From assembly GCA_002483765.1 (NCBI GenBank), contig DLIO01000061.1, positions 1-12,994 on the forward strand: DNA of 12,994 bases. The letters are read 5' to 3'. The notes beneath the pieces are model-generated. The model did not search any database, had not been told where the DNA came from, and was given only the letters and a program-made list of their open reading frames with translations. The position numbers were made by a program, and so were the translations under genes. Shown here piece after piece: positions 6,580 through 12,994 of the stretch. Position 1 is the first letter of the stretch; every line of letters begins with the position of its first letter. The DNA is from Lentisphaeria bacterium UBA7640. GTDB lineage: Bacteria > Verrucomicrobiota > Lentisphaeria > Victivallales > Victivallaceae.

Positions 6580-8910
6580 ATGATCAGGACTTCATTTAAC
6601 AAAATTGGCGGTAAAATATTAATTTTAGGCATAATCGGATTGTTGACTTTACTCAACAGCGGTTGTCAGGGTTTATTCTCAAAAAAGGATGAAGCACCGG
6701 AACCCAAAGATCAATTCGCTTTTATTCAAAAACAGGATGAAAGAAGATATTCAGAGCAAGTTGAAAGGTCTCAAGATATGGTAGTTTCCGCTGAAGAGCC
6801 ATTTTCAGAAGAGATCCGAGCTGAAGCGGAAAAACTGTCAAGTGTTCTAAAAACTCCACGGATGACCACGGCCAACAAAAAAAACACTCCGTTTTATGAA
6901 GATTTTATTATCCTCGATGCCGATGAAAGGGTTGAGGTGATGCTTACTTTCAACAGTGCGCCATTGGTCGATACTCTGCCAGCGTTCGCTGACATCTTGG
7001 GATTCAACTTTACCGCTGATAGTGAAATCAAAAACCTAGTTACTTTGAATATTAACTCAACAATGACCCGGCGTGAATTATGGGAAACGTTGGAGGAAAC
7101 GCTCCGAGTTGCTGGAATAGGAGTCCTGAAAAACGGTCAATTTTTACAATTTTTACCGGCAGCAAAAATGCCAGCTTATAGCGGATTAGGAAGAGGTAAC
7201 CGTTTTAACGCTAATTATGAAGTTATTTCATACGCGCTGCGCAGTTCCAACGCCAAAGAGATAGCGGCACAATTGAAACCATTTTTAACGAAAGAAGGGG
7301 CGATTATTGAATTAAACCGTCAAAATGTTTTGGTCATCAGTGATCACAGTGGCAACAGCGCCAAATTAATGGAGATTTTAGAGGCGGTCGATCAATCGGG
7401 CCGTACAAATTGGCCACGTGCAGTGATTTATTGCCGCAATGTCAAACCATCAAAAATTGGCACGGAACTTGCGACTATTTTGCCAATGCTTGGTTTGCCA
7501 GTAACGCTGTCCACTGACCGTGTTGAAGAGCCCGGCGCAGTCAGATTAAGTAGTATCGACCGTTTACAACTAATTGCGGCAACCGCAGCCACCGAGGAAG
7601 CGATTAACGAGATCAAAAAATGGATACAAATTCTCGACAATGCTGAATCTTCTGACCAAGAACGCGCTTATATCTACAAGATCGCCAACGGCAAAGCCGC
7701 AGAATTAGTGCAAGCATTATCAGTGATCTTCTCCACGCAAGGCTCGACCTTGACCGTTGATACGGCTTCCGGTGACAGCAGAACCCAACAATTGACTCAA
7801 CAAGCCACCCGCGCTCCAATGACATCAACAGCCGGCACTACGGCGGCCGAGCGTGGCTCAACTAATTTACAGCTCAACACTCAGATTGACCGAGCGTCTG
7901 GAGTATTCGAAACACCAGTGCGAATTTTCGCTGATGGCGTCCATAATCGTTTAGTCATTCGCACGACGCCGCGAACTTATGCTACGGTCAAAGCTTTGCT
8001 AGACCGGTTGGATGTTGTCCCAGCACAAGTTCTGATGCAAGTGTTGATTGTCGAGATTACGCTGGGCAAAGGTACCGAATTTGGTGTTGAGTTCGGCAAT
8101 AAATCGGGCGGTAACAACTTCGGCACTTCGGTCGGAACAAACTACAACAACCTAACGGCAGCTCCAGGTGAACCACCCAAAGAGGGGTTTTCATTGGGAC
8201 TTTTTAACCCTAACAACCCGGAAGAAAAATTCGGGTTTTTGCGCGCATTGGCAGAACGCCAGAAAGTTAGCTTAATCTCTAGTCCACAACTAGTGGTGAC
8301 GAGCAACACTGAAGCCGAAATCAGAGTTGGGGAACAGGTTCCACTGCTTCAATCAGATATTACTAATACCGCATCGGCAGGCTCAATGAGCCGCTCCTAC
8401 ACCTACAAAGAAACTGGGATTATTCTAAAAGTCACGCCACAGGTTACCAGTACCGATCTGATTTCATTACAGCTTGACCAAACCGTATCAGAAGCAATTC
8501 CAAATAAAATCACCAATGCGACTGAAACCCCAGTAATTAAGGAACGCGTTTTAAAAACCGCCATGACCGTAACCAATGGCAGAACCATGGTTATTGGCGG
8601 AATTATTCAAGAACGTACAGAGAACAACCTCAAATCGATACCGTTCATAGCAGATATCCCATTTATTGGCGAATTACTGGGAGATACCATTATGAGTGCC
8701 AAACGGACAGAAATGCTCGTTTTGATCACTTGTTATATCGTCAATGAAAAGAGTCAAATTAAAGATATGGTGACTCGTTATAATGACGCGGTCAAGGCAC
8801 TGAGCGTTTTCGAAGAAGCGATTGAAGAACGCAAAGCTGAAAACAAAGTAAAAGTTGTGACGACTAAACAACCAGATATTGGCTCTTCATCAACAAAGGA
8901 CGTTAAATAA
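6580..8910 (+). CDS. gspD: Type II secretion secretin GspD (lipoprotein)
   Basis: This is a 776-aa outer-membrane channel subunit. It has a lipoprotein signal peptide with lipobox L-N-S-G-C (C29), then an acidic linker. Domains follow in order: N0 (about 107-195), N1 (about 212-272), N2 (about 280-355), N3 (about 362-480, carrying a Ser/Thr/Gln-rich insertion at about 388-445) and the secretin core (about 484-722). The core shows V-P-L-L (587-590), G-I-I-L-K-V-T-P (613-620), M-V-I-G-G-I-I (670-676) and P-F-I-G-E-L-L-G (694-701). A charged tail of about 54 residues ends the protein. The lipid anchor could let the secretin reach the outer membrane without a pilotin, as reported for HxcQ; that is inference. 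The ATG is preceded by CAGGA. It lies 30 bases after the gspC-like gene and 5 before gspE. Confidence 0.95.
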   Translation: MIRTSFNKIGGKILILGIIGLLTLLNSGCQGLFSKKDEAPEPKDQFAFIQKQDERRYSEQVERSQDMVVSAEEPFSEEIRAEAEKLSSVLKTPRMTTANKKNTPFYEDFIILDADERVEVMLTFNSAPLVDTLPAFADILGFNFTADSEIKNLVTLNINSTMTRRELWETLEETLRVAGIGVLKNGQFLQFLPAAKMPAYSGLGRGNRFNANYEVISYALRSSNAKEIAAQLKPFLTKEGAIIELNRQNVLVISDHSGNSAKLMEILEAVDQSGRTNWPRAVIYCRNVKPSKIGTELATILPMLGLPVTLSTDRVEEPGAVRLSSIDRLQLIAATAATEEAINEIKKWIQILDNAESSDQERAYIYKIANGKAAELVQALSVIFSTQGSTLTVDTASGDSRTQQLTQQATRAPMTSTAGTTAAERGSTNLQLNTQIDRASGVFETPVRIFADGVHNRLVIRTTPRTYATVKALLDRLDVVPAQVLMQVLIVEITLGKGTEFGVEFGNKSGGNNFGTSVGTNYNNLTAAPGEPPKEGFSLGLFNPNNPEEKFGFLRALAERQKVSLISSPQLVVTSNTEAEIRVGEQVPLLQSDITNTASAGSMSRSYTYKETGIILKVTPQVTSTDLISLQLDQTVSEAIPNKITNATETPVIKERVLKTAMTVTNGRTMVIGGIIQERTENNLKSIPFIADIPFIGELLGDTIMSAKRTEMLVLITCYIVNEKSQIKDMVTRYNDAVKALSVFEEAIEERKAENKVKVVTTKQPDIGSSSTKDVK

Positions 8911-8915
8911 ATTCG

Positions 8916-10532
8916 ATGAAAACCAACGTTTATACTGATTATCATAATCTAGACCAACAACTGGTCACGCTTGACAACCTACTAGCGGGGCGAGCGCCGG
9001 AATATCGTGAACTCGTTAACGAATTGGGCACCCGTGCTGCCGGAAGAAAATTGGTTGAGAATGGTACGCTAAGCGAACCAGAACTGATTGCTCTTTATAC
9101 TTCAGCATTGGAGATCGAACCCGCGAACGAAGATGAATTAGAAACGCCAGAACAATATCCCGGTTTATCTGGCGAATACCTCAATACCAATCTATGTCTG
9201 CCATATCAATGGGATGAAAGTTCCATGCAGTTGTTGATTTGTGATCCCTATGATATTTATAAACATGTTTGCCAAGTCAAGCAAGCTTTATCGTTGGATT
9301 GTGGGTTTATTTTGGTGCGTAGGACGTATTTAGAACGGTTGCTAAGCCGCAACCAACAGCAAGACGCGGAAAGTGCCGATGAACTGGCCGCGGCGGAAGA
9401 TGAAAACACGTTGCGTTCAATGGCTGGAGAGGCGCGCATTGTGCGTTTGGTTAATGATATTTTTGGCCGCGCAATTGAGCTTGGAGCCAGTGATATCCAC
9501 ATCGAGCCGGGCGAGGAAAATGTTGCTATCCGTTGTCGAGTTGATGGTGTTTTAACTGAAATCATGAGCACACCGCGCAATCAGTTTCCCGCTATCTCAT
9601 CACGTATCAAATTGATTGCCGGACTTAATATTGCGGAGAGCCGTTTGCCTCAAGATGGACGCACCAACTTCCAACTTGGCCGTACTAAATTAGATATGCG
9701 AGTCAGTACTATTCCGATTTTAACTGGCGAGAGCATTGTATTACGCCTCTTAAATAGGGAAGCAATAACCTTTGACTTAAAAACTCTCGGCATGTCGGAA
9801 GGACATCTGAAACAGTTTAACGATCTGATCCGTATTCCGCATGGTATGATCTTGGTGGTAGGGCCAACTGGAAGCGGGAAAACCACTACCTTGTACAGCG
9901 TGATTTCACAATTAAATGATCAACGTAAAAAGATTATTACCATCGAAGATCCTGTCGAATACAAAATGGCAGGATTGTGCCAGATGCAGGTCAATGCCAA
10001 AGTTGGAGTGACATTCGCTTCGGGATTACGTTCAATCGTGCGTCAGGATCCAGATATTATTCTAGTTGGCGAAATTCGTGACCGCGAAACCGCCGATATT
10101 GCCATTAATGCGGCTTTGACTGGTCATTTAGTGTTGAGCACTCTGCATACAAACGACGCGGTAGGCGCAGTAACTCGTTTGATTGATATGGGCGTTGAAG
10201 GATTTTTAGTTGCGTCTGCTCTGTATGGCGTGTTGTCGCAACGTTTAGTGCGTAAAACCTGCAAAACCTGTAACGGGGCTGGCAATAATGAAGCTGGATT
10301 ACGTTGCCGGATTTGTAACGGATCGGGATTTAAAGGTCGAAGTGGGATTTTCGAACTGTTGCGAATGAATGACGAAATCAGACGTGCGGTTAATACCAAT
10401 TTACCAAGTTCTGAAATTGAAAAATTAGCGATTCAGAACGGTATGGTAACGTTATTGGAAGATGGCCACGCTAAAGTTCGAGATGGGGTTACCACTGCTG
10501 AAGAGTTGACCCGTTCAACCGCAGAATTATGA
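8916..10532 (+). CDS. gspE: Type II secretion ATPase GspE
   Basis: This is a 538-aa hexameric cytoplasmic ATPase that drives pseudopilus assembly. The N-terminal domain (about 30-145) would bind GspL. The catalytic part has a conserved R-L-P-Q-D-G-R (243-249), Walker A G-P-T-G-S-G-K-T-T (316-324), Asp box I-T-I-E-D-P-V-E-Y (341-349), Walker B I-L-V-G-E-I-R-D (382-389) and His box T-G-H-L-V-L-S-T-L-H-T-N (402-413). The C-terminal metal site is present (C449, C452, C464, C467), but the loop between the pairs is only 11 residues, and both pairs read CxxCNGxG. The ribosome-binding site is poor, so coupling to gspD (5-base gap) is likely. The metal-binding insert and the neighbours favour GspE over PilB. 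Confidence 0.94.
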   Translation: MKTNVYTDYHNLDQQLVTLDNLLAGRAPEYRELVNELGTRAAGRKLVENGTLSEPELIALYTSALEIEPANEDELETPEQYPGLSGEYLNTNLCLPYQWDESSMQLLICDPYDIYKHVCQVKQALSLDCGFILVRRTYLERLLSRNQQQDAESADELAAAEDENTLRSMAGEARIVRLVNDIFGRAIELGASDIHIEPGEENVAIRCRVDGVLTEIMSTPRNQFPAISSRIKLIAGLNIAESRLPQDGRTNFQLGRTKLDMRVSTIPILTGESIVLRLLNREAITFDLKTLGMSEGHLKQFNDLIRIPHGMILVVGPTGSGKTTTLYSVISQLNDQRKKIITIEDPVEYKMAGLCQMQVNAKVGVTFASGLRSIVRQDPDIILVGEIRDRETADIAINAALTGHLVLSTLHTNDAVGAVTRLIDMGVEGFLVASALYGVLSQRLVRKTCKTCNGAGNNEAGLRCRICNGSGFKGRSGIFELLRMNDEIRRAVNTNLPSSEIEKLAIQNGMVTLLEDGHAKVRDGVTTAEELTRSTAEL

Positions 10533-10586
10533 GGGTGAATTTGAGCACTAACAACTTAAAATCAACATTTTTACAGCGTGATAACT

Positions 10587-11786
10587 ATGCCATTTTATAA
10601 ATATATCGCAGTGGCTCCGGGCAGCAACCCCCAGGAGACCATTATTGAAGCGGATAACGCCGGGGAGGCGTTGAATAAGTTGCGCACCAGCGGTTTGCGC
10701 CCGATCCGTTTTTGTGGCGAAACAGATGCTGGAGTTGGCGTAAAATCATTCATGACGCGTTCCAAGGTTAACGCCTTTGAATTAACCGACCAGCTTGCGC
10801 CGCTGTTAATTGCTAGTATTCCGCTGGAACGGGCTTTGGCAATTATTACTGAAACTTGCGATAATGAATCTCAACGCCAATTCGTCACTGCACTGCGTCA
10901 GGGGTTACACGAAGGGAAAAAATTCTCCGATTTAGTGCGATCGTACGGCCCAGTATTCCCAGGGTTCTATGCTAATTTAATTGAAGTTGGCGAAGAGACT
11001 GGATGTTTGCCTGAAGTGGTCGAAGAGTTGCGCAGTTTTATGGCAGAGAGTCGTGAATTAAAAGAATTTATTACCACCAGCTCGGTTTATCCTGCAGTAG
11101 TGTTGACACTGATTTTAATTGTGACGATATTGATGTTTACCGTTTTCGTACCGAAATTCGCACAAATATTTGTCGATATGGGACGCGAACAACCTCCGTC
11201 AATGGTGTTTTTACTGATTATGAGCGACATTATGCTGTGGTCATGTTTGATTCCGCCTTTAGCAGTGTTAACATGGTGGTTCGTGAAATGGCGCTACGGC
11301 GCCGCGCGCATTAACGAGTGGCGTAGCGGAGTAATCTTAAAAATACCAGTTTTTGGTAAATTGTTGATCGAAATTGAGAATGGACGTTTTATTCAAACAC
11401 TGTCAATTTTAGTTACCAATCATGTTGATATCATTCGCACGGTGCGCATCGCCACCAAGGTGATTCAAAATCAGGTAATTCGCGATAGTTTTAATGGCTT
11501 GGAACGGCGTCTCAAAGGCGGAGAAAAGCTGTCCGCGTCAATCAGTGATAACGAATACGTCCCGCCCGGCACAGCAGCTAAAATCAGGGTTGGCGAAGAA
11601 TCGGGCTATGTTGGAGAGATGTTAAAAAGAGTGGCGGAACATCTGGAAGAGAGCACCCGCCGTAAAATCAAACGCATGTTGAGCGTATTCGAACCGGCGA
11701 TGATCATTTTTCTTGCCGCTCTGGTACTGATCGTGGTCGTTTCGATATTTTTGGCAATCATGGAGATTAATCAGGTTGGAGCCTGA
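10587..11786 (+). CDS. gspF: Type II secretion platform protein GspF
   Basis: This is a 399-aa inner-membrane protein with two tandem GspF domains (about 60-185 and 265-390). Each carries the family signature: V-G-E-E-T-G-C-L-P-E (134-143) and V-G-E-E-S-G-Y-V-G-E (335-344). Transmembrane helices lie at about 169-189, 207-232 and 371-391. The start M-P-F-Y-K-Y-I-A-V-A is typical of the family, so the ATG at 10587 is preferred to an in-frame GTG at 10578. No clear ribosome-binding site precedes either. The 54-base gap after gspE holds a short open frame (10541-10600) that overlaps this start and could couple translation. GspF is thought to translate ATP-driven motion of GspE into pseudopilin extraction. 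Confidence 0.93.
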   Translation: MPFYKYIAVAPGSNPQETIIEADNAGEALNKLRTSGLRPIRFCGETDAGVGVKSFMTRSKVNAFELTDQLAPLLIASIPLERALAIITETCDNESQRQFVTALRQGLHEGKKFSDLVRSYGPVFPGFYANLIEVGEETGCLPEVVEELRSFMAESRELKEFITTSSVYPAVVLTLILIVTILMFTVFVPKFAQIFVDMGREQPPSMVFLLIMSDIMLWSCLIPPLAVLTWWFVKWRYGAARINEWRSGVILKIPVFGKLLIEIENGRFIQTLSILVTNHVDIIRTVRIATKVIQNQVIRDSFNGLERRLKGGEKLSASISDNEYVPPGTAAKIRVGEESGYVGEMLKRVAEHLEESTRRKIKRMLSVFEPAMIIFLAALVLIVVVSIFLAIMEINQVGA

Positions 11787-11827
11787 TTGGTAATAATGAA
11801 AAGAAATTTAAAAACATGGAGAAAAAG

Positions 11828-12250
11828 ATGAAAAAAAGAAAGTTAAAAGTTGTCCGATTTACGCTTATTGAAATCGTGGTCGTGATCGTAATTCTAGTGA
11901 TGTTGGCCTCAATTGCAACGCCACTGTACATGCGGCACATTAGTAGCGCCCGGATTAGTACTGCCGCCACGCAAATCAAATTGCTGGAACAATCGCTGAT
12001 GGATTTCAAACTGGACATGGGCAAATATCCAGATACCGCAGACGGTTTGCGGGTCTTGGTGGAAAACATCAATCAGGAAGAGAAATGGAAAGGCCCGTAC
12101 ATTAAACCAAACGTCCCCAAAGATCCCTGGGGCAATGAGTATAACTATGTTTGTCCAGGTGAACATGGCGAATTTGATCTGAGCAGTTACGGCGCAGATG
12201 GACAACCAGATGGCGAAGGCGAAGATGCTGACATCACTAATTGGAAATAG
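11828..12250 (+). CDS. gspG: Major pseudopilin GspG
   Basis: This 140-aa protein has a short basic leader (M-K-K-R-K-L-K-V-V-R), then F-T-L-I-E at 11-15 with the conserved Glu at +5, and a hydrophobic helix to about residue 34. The GspG body is clear: Y-P-D-T-A-D-G-L (67-74), W-K-G-P-Y-I (87-92), D-P-W-G-N-E-Y-N-Y (99-107) and an acidic loop (122-135) matching the calcium-binding region of GspG. Arg replaces the normal Gly before the cleavage point. GGAG lies 6 bases before the ATG at 11828; the ATG at 11816 overlaps that GGAG and is less likely. It forms the pseudopilus shaft and separates this system from type IV pili. Confidence 0.92.
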   Translation: MKKRKLKVVRFTLIEIVVVIVILVMLASIATPLYMRHISSARISTAATQIKLLEQSLMDFKLDMGKYPDTADGLRVLVENINQEEKWKGPYIKPNVPKDPWGNEYNYVCPGEHGEFDLSSYGADGQPDGEGEDADITNWK

Positions 12251-12327
12251 AACAAAACAAAAAACTCCACTATTGGATAATTCTCAAGATTATTTATGGT
12301 AACTTGGCACTCAATAAAAAATGTCAT

Positions 12328-12358
12328 AATTCACGAGCGCATAATGCGCGCGCGAATT
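12328..12358. promoter_or_regulatory. 31-base near-perfect palindrome across the gspH start
   Basis: Two 15-base arms around position 43 of the line starting at 12301 (centre 12343) match at 13 of 15 positions; the mismatches are 12333/12353 and 12336/12350. The probable gspH start codon (12344-12346) lies beside the centre. In RNA it would be a GC-rich hairpin with the AUG in or next to its loop. It could limit gspH translation or be a protein-binding site. Function is inferred. Confidence 0.45.
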
Positions 12359-12937
12359 ACAACACGTAACTTACACTTACAACGGCGTGACTTCACCTTA
12401 CTGGAAATTATCGCGGTAATTGTGATCATGATGATTGGAGCCGGTGTGGCGTCAGTCTATTTACGCTCTGGTTCAAGCTCCGCATCTTTCGACCAAGCGG
12501 CGCGTGAATTCAAAGCGTTGGCATCGCAAGCTCGAATCCAAGCGATGGAACTGGGCCGAGACCGGGTGATCTCTTTTTACCCTACAAGCCGCACGTTCCG
12601 AGCTGGCGAACCGGAACAACTCGAGCGCGACGAAGCGACCGTTATTGTGACCGAAATGCCATCAGCACTGGTTACGGATAATAATTCTGAGCGATGGACA
12701 GATCCCGAAAAATTCGCCAAGCTAAGCTGGAAATTACCCGATGATTATGAACTGGACGCGGAAAGCAATTTGGGCACGGAATACAGCAGTGGCGATGAAA
12801 GCAGCGTGGAGGTGTTTCGTTTTTTCCCTGACGGTGGTGGTTCGGGAACCCGTCGATTTGTTATGAATTTTCAGGGAATGAAACGGGTTTTCACTATTTC
12901 CGGTTTAACTGGATTATTGATCGAAAGTAATGAATAA
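12344..12937 (+). CDS. gspH: Minor pseudopilin, GspH-like
   Basis: This protein is 197 aa from the ATG at 12344. The leader is M-R-A-R-I-T-T-R-N-L-H-L-Q-R-R-D (16 residues), followed by F-T-L-L-E (17-21) with the +5 Glu and a hydrophobic helix to about residue 39. The rest fits GspH: an early helix with A-L-A-S-Q-A-R-I-Q-A-M, a late beta region F-R-F-F-P-D-G-G-G (158-166) and a final I-S-G-L-T-G-L-L. Asp replaces the usual Gly before the cleavage site. An ATG at 12296 is in frame, but it would give a 32-residue leader, too long for the class. Neither start has a strong ribosome-binding site, and a palindrome spans the chosen one. It lies 93 bases after gspG, the widest gap in the operon. GspH caps or primes the pseudopilus with I, J and K. 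Confidence 0.8.
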   Translation: MRARITTRNLHLQRRDFTLLEIIAVIVIMMIGAGVASVYLRSGSSSASFDQAAREFKALASQARIQAMELGRDRVISFYPTSRTFRAGEPEQLERDEATVIVTEMPSALVTDNNSERWTDPEKFAKLSWKLPDDYELDAESNLGTEYSSGDESSVEVFRFFPDGGGSGTRRFVMNFQGMKRVFTISGLTGLLIESNE

Positions 12938-12994
12938 CACGGTAGTAATTAAAAATGATTTGTAGCAAAAAACGGTTCTTCTGCATTTGATGTA
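12938..12994 (+). other. Right-edge sequence, gene not resolved
   Basis: In this position a gspI-type gene is expected. An ATG at 12955 opens only 11 codons (M-I-C-S-K-K-R-F-F-C-I, then TGA). That looks a little like a pseudopilin leader but stops. Another frame is open to the edge without a clear start, and an ATG at 12990 is also possible. The stretch is too short to decide. Confidence 0.3.

Noticed and set aside
3993..12937. Type IV pilus or competence system instead of T2SS
   Set aside because: GspG has the calcium-loop and DPWGNEY body, GspE has the C-terminal metal site, and no pilT-like gene is present. The pilM-O-P-Q resemblance is kept as a finding on gene order only.
1..12994. CRISPR array, tRNA, rRNA or riboswitch
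   Set aside because: No regularly spaced short repeats and no recognisable RNA-gene sequence were seen on either strand by reading; no covariance search could be run.

Overview
The window holds two blocks that face away from each other. The left block (about 1-2993) is a minus-strand cluster of small membrane proteins that carries clear traces of a segmental duplication. The right block (about 3000-12994) is a plus-strand operon for a type II secretion system (T2SS). It continues past the right edge, where gspI/J/K-type genes would be expected. Base composition is moderately AT-rich by eye. Both pseudopilins carry FTLIE/FTLLE-type N-termini without the usual glycine before the phenylalanine. 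From memory, that pattern is common in Lentisphaerota and related PVC-group bacteria, so such an organism is my best guess. It is an inference; no marker gene here settles it.

Left block, in transcription order (right to left): a 3'-end gene remnant (2949-2993); a sigma70-like promoter (2874-2902); a 106-aa two-helix membrane protein (2522-2842); a 412-aa DUF3592-like multi-pass protein with two zinc-ribbon-like cysteine clusters (1259-2497); an overlapping 250-aa membrane protein with a soluble C-terminal domain (517-1269); and a frameshifted paralogue of the 106-aa protein (230-499, formerly to 183). The same promoter (108-136) and the start of a second 106-aa-type gene (1-76) follow at the left edge. 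A 227-bp direct repeat (1-227 and 2767-2993, six mismatches, first 97 bases identical) shows that the module was duplicated with a period of 2,766 bp. The right copy breaks off in the last codons of the remnant, and the T2SS promoter region begins immediately after that break.

Right block: an unknown secreted or periplasmic protein with three copies of a helical repeat (3098-3976); a GspL-like protein that reads as a PilM-PilN fusion; GspM/PilO-like; GspC/PilP-like with a methionine-rich tail; a lipoprotein secretin GspD; the ATPase GspE; the platform protein GspF; the major pseudopilin GspG; and a minor pseudopilin GspH. The order L-M-C-D-E-F-G-H differs from the textbook C-D-E-F-G-H-I-J-K-L-M order and instead matches pilM(N)-O-P-Q followed by ATPase, platform and pilins. 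Spacing is tight (4-bp overlap to 93 bp), consistent with one transcript.

Together the right-hand genes make a cell-envelope machine. GspE powers growth of a GspG/H pseudopilus on GspF, with GspL/M/C linking it to the GspD outer-membrane channel. The first gene is not a known core T2SS component. It is the best candidate in the window for something undescribed.
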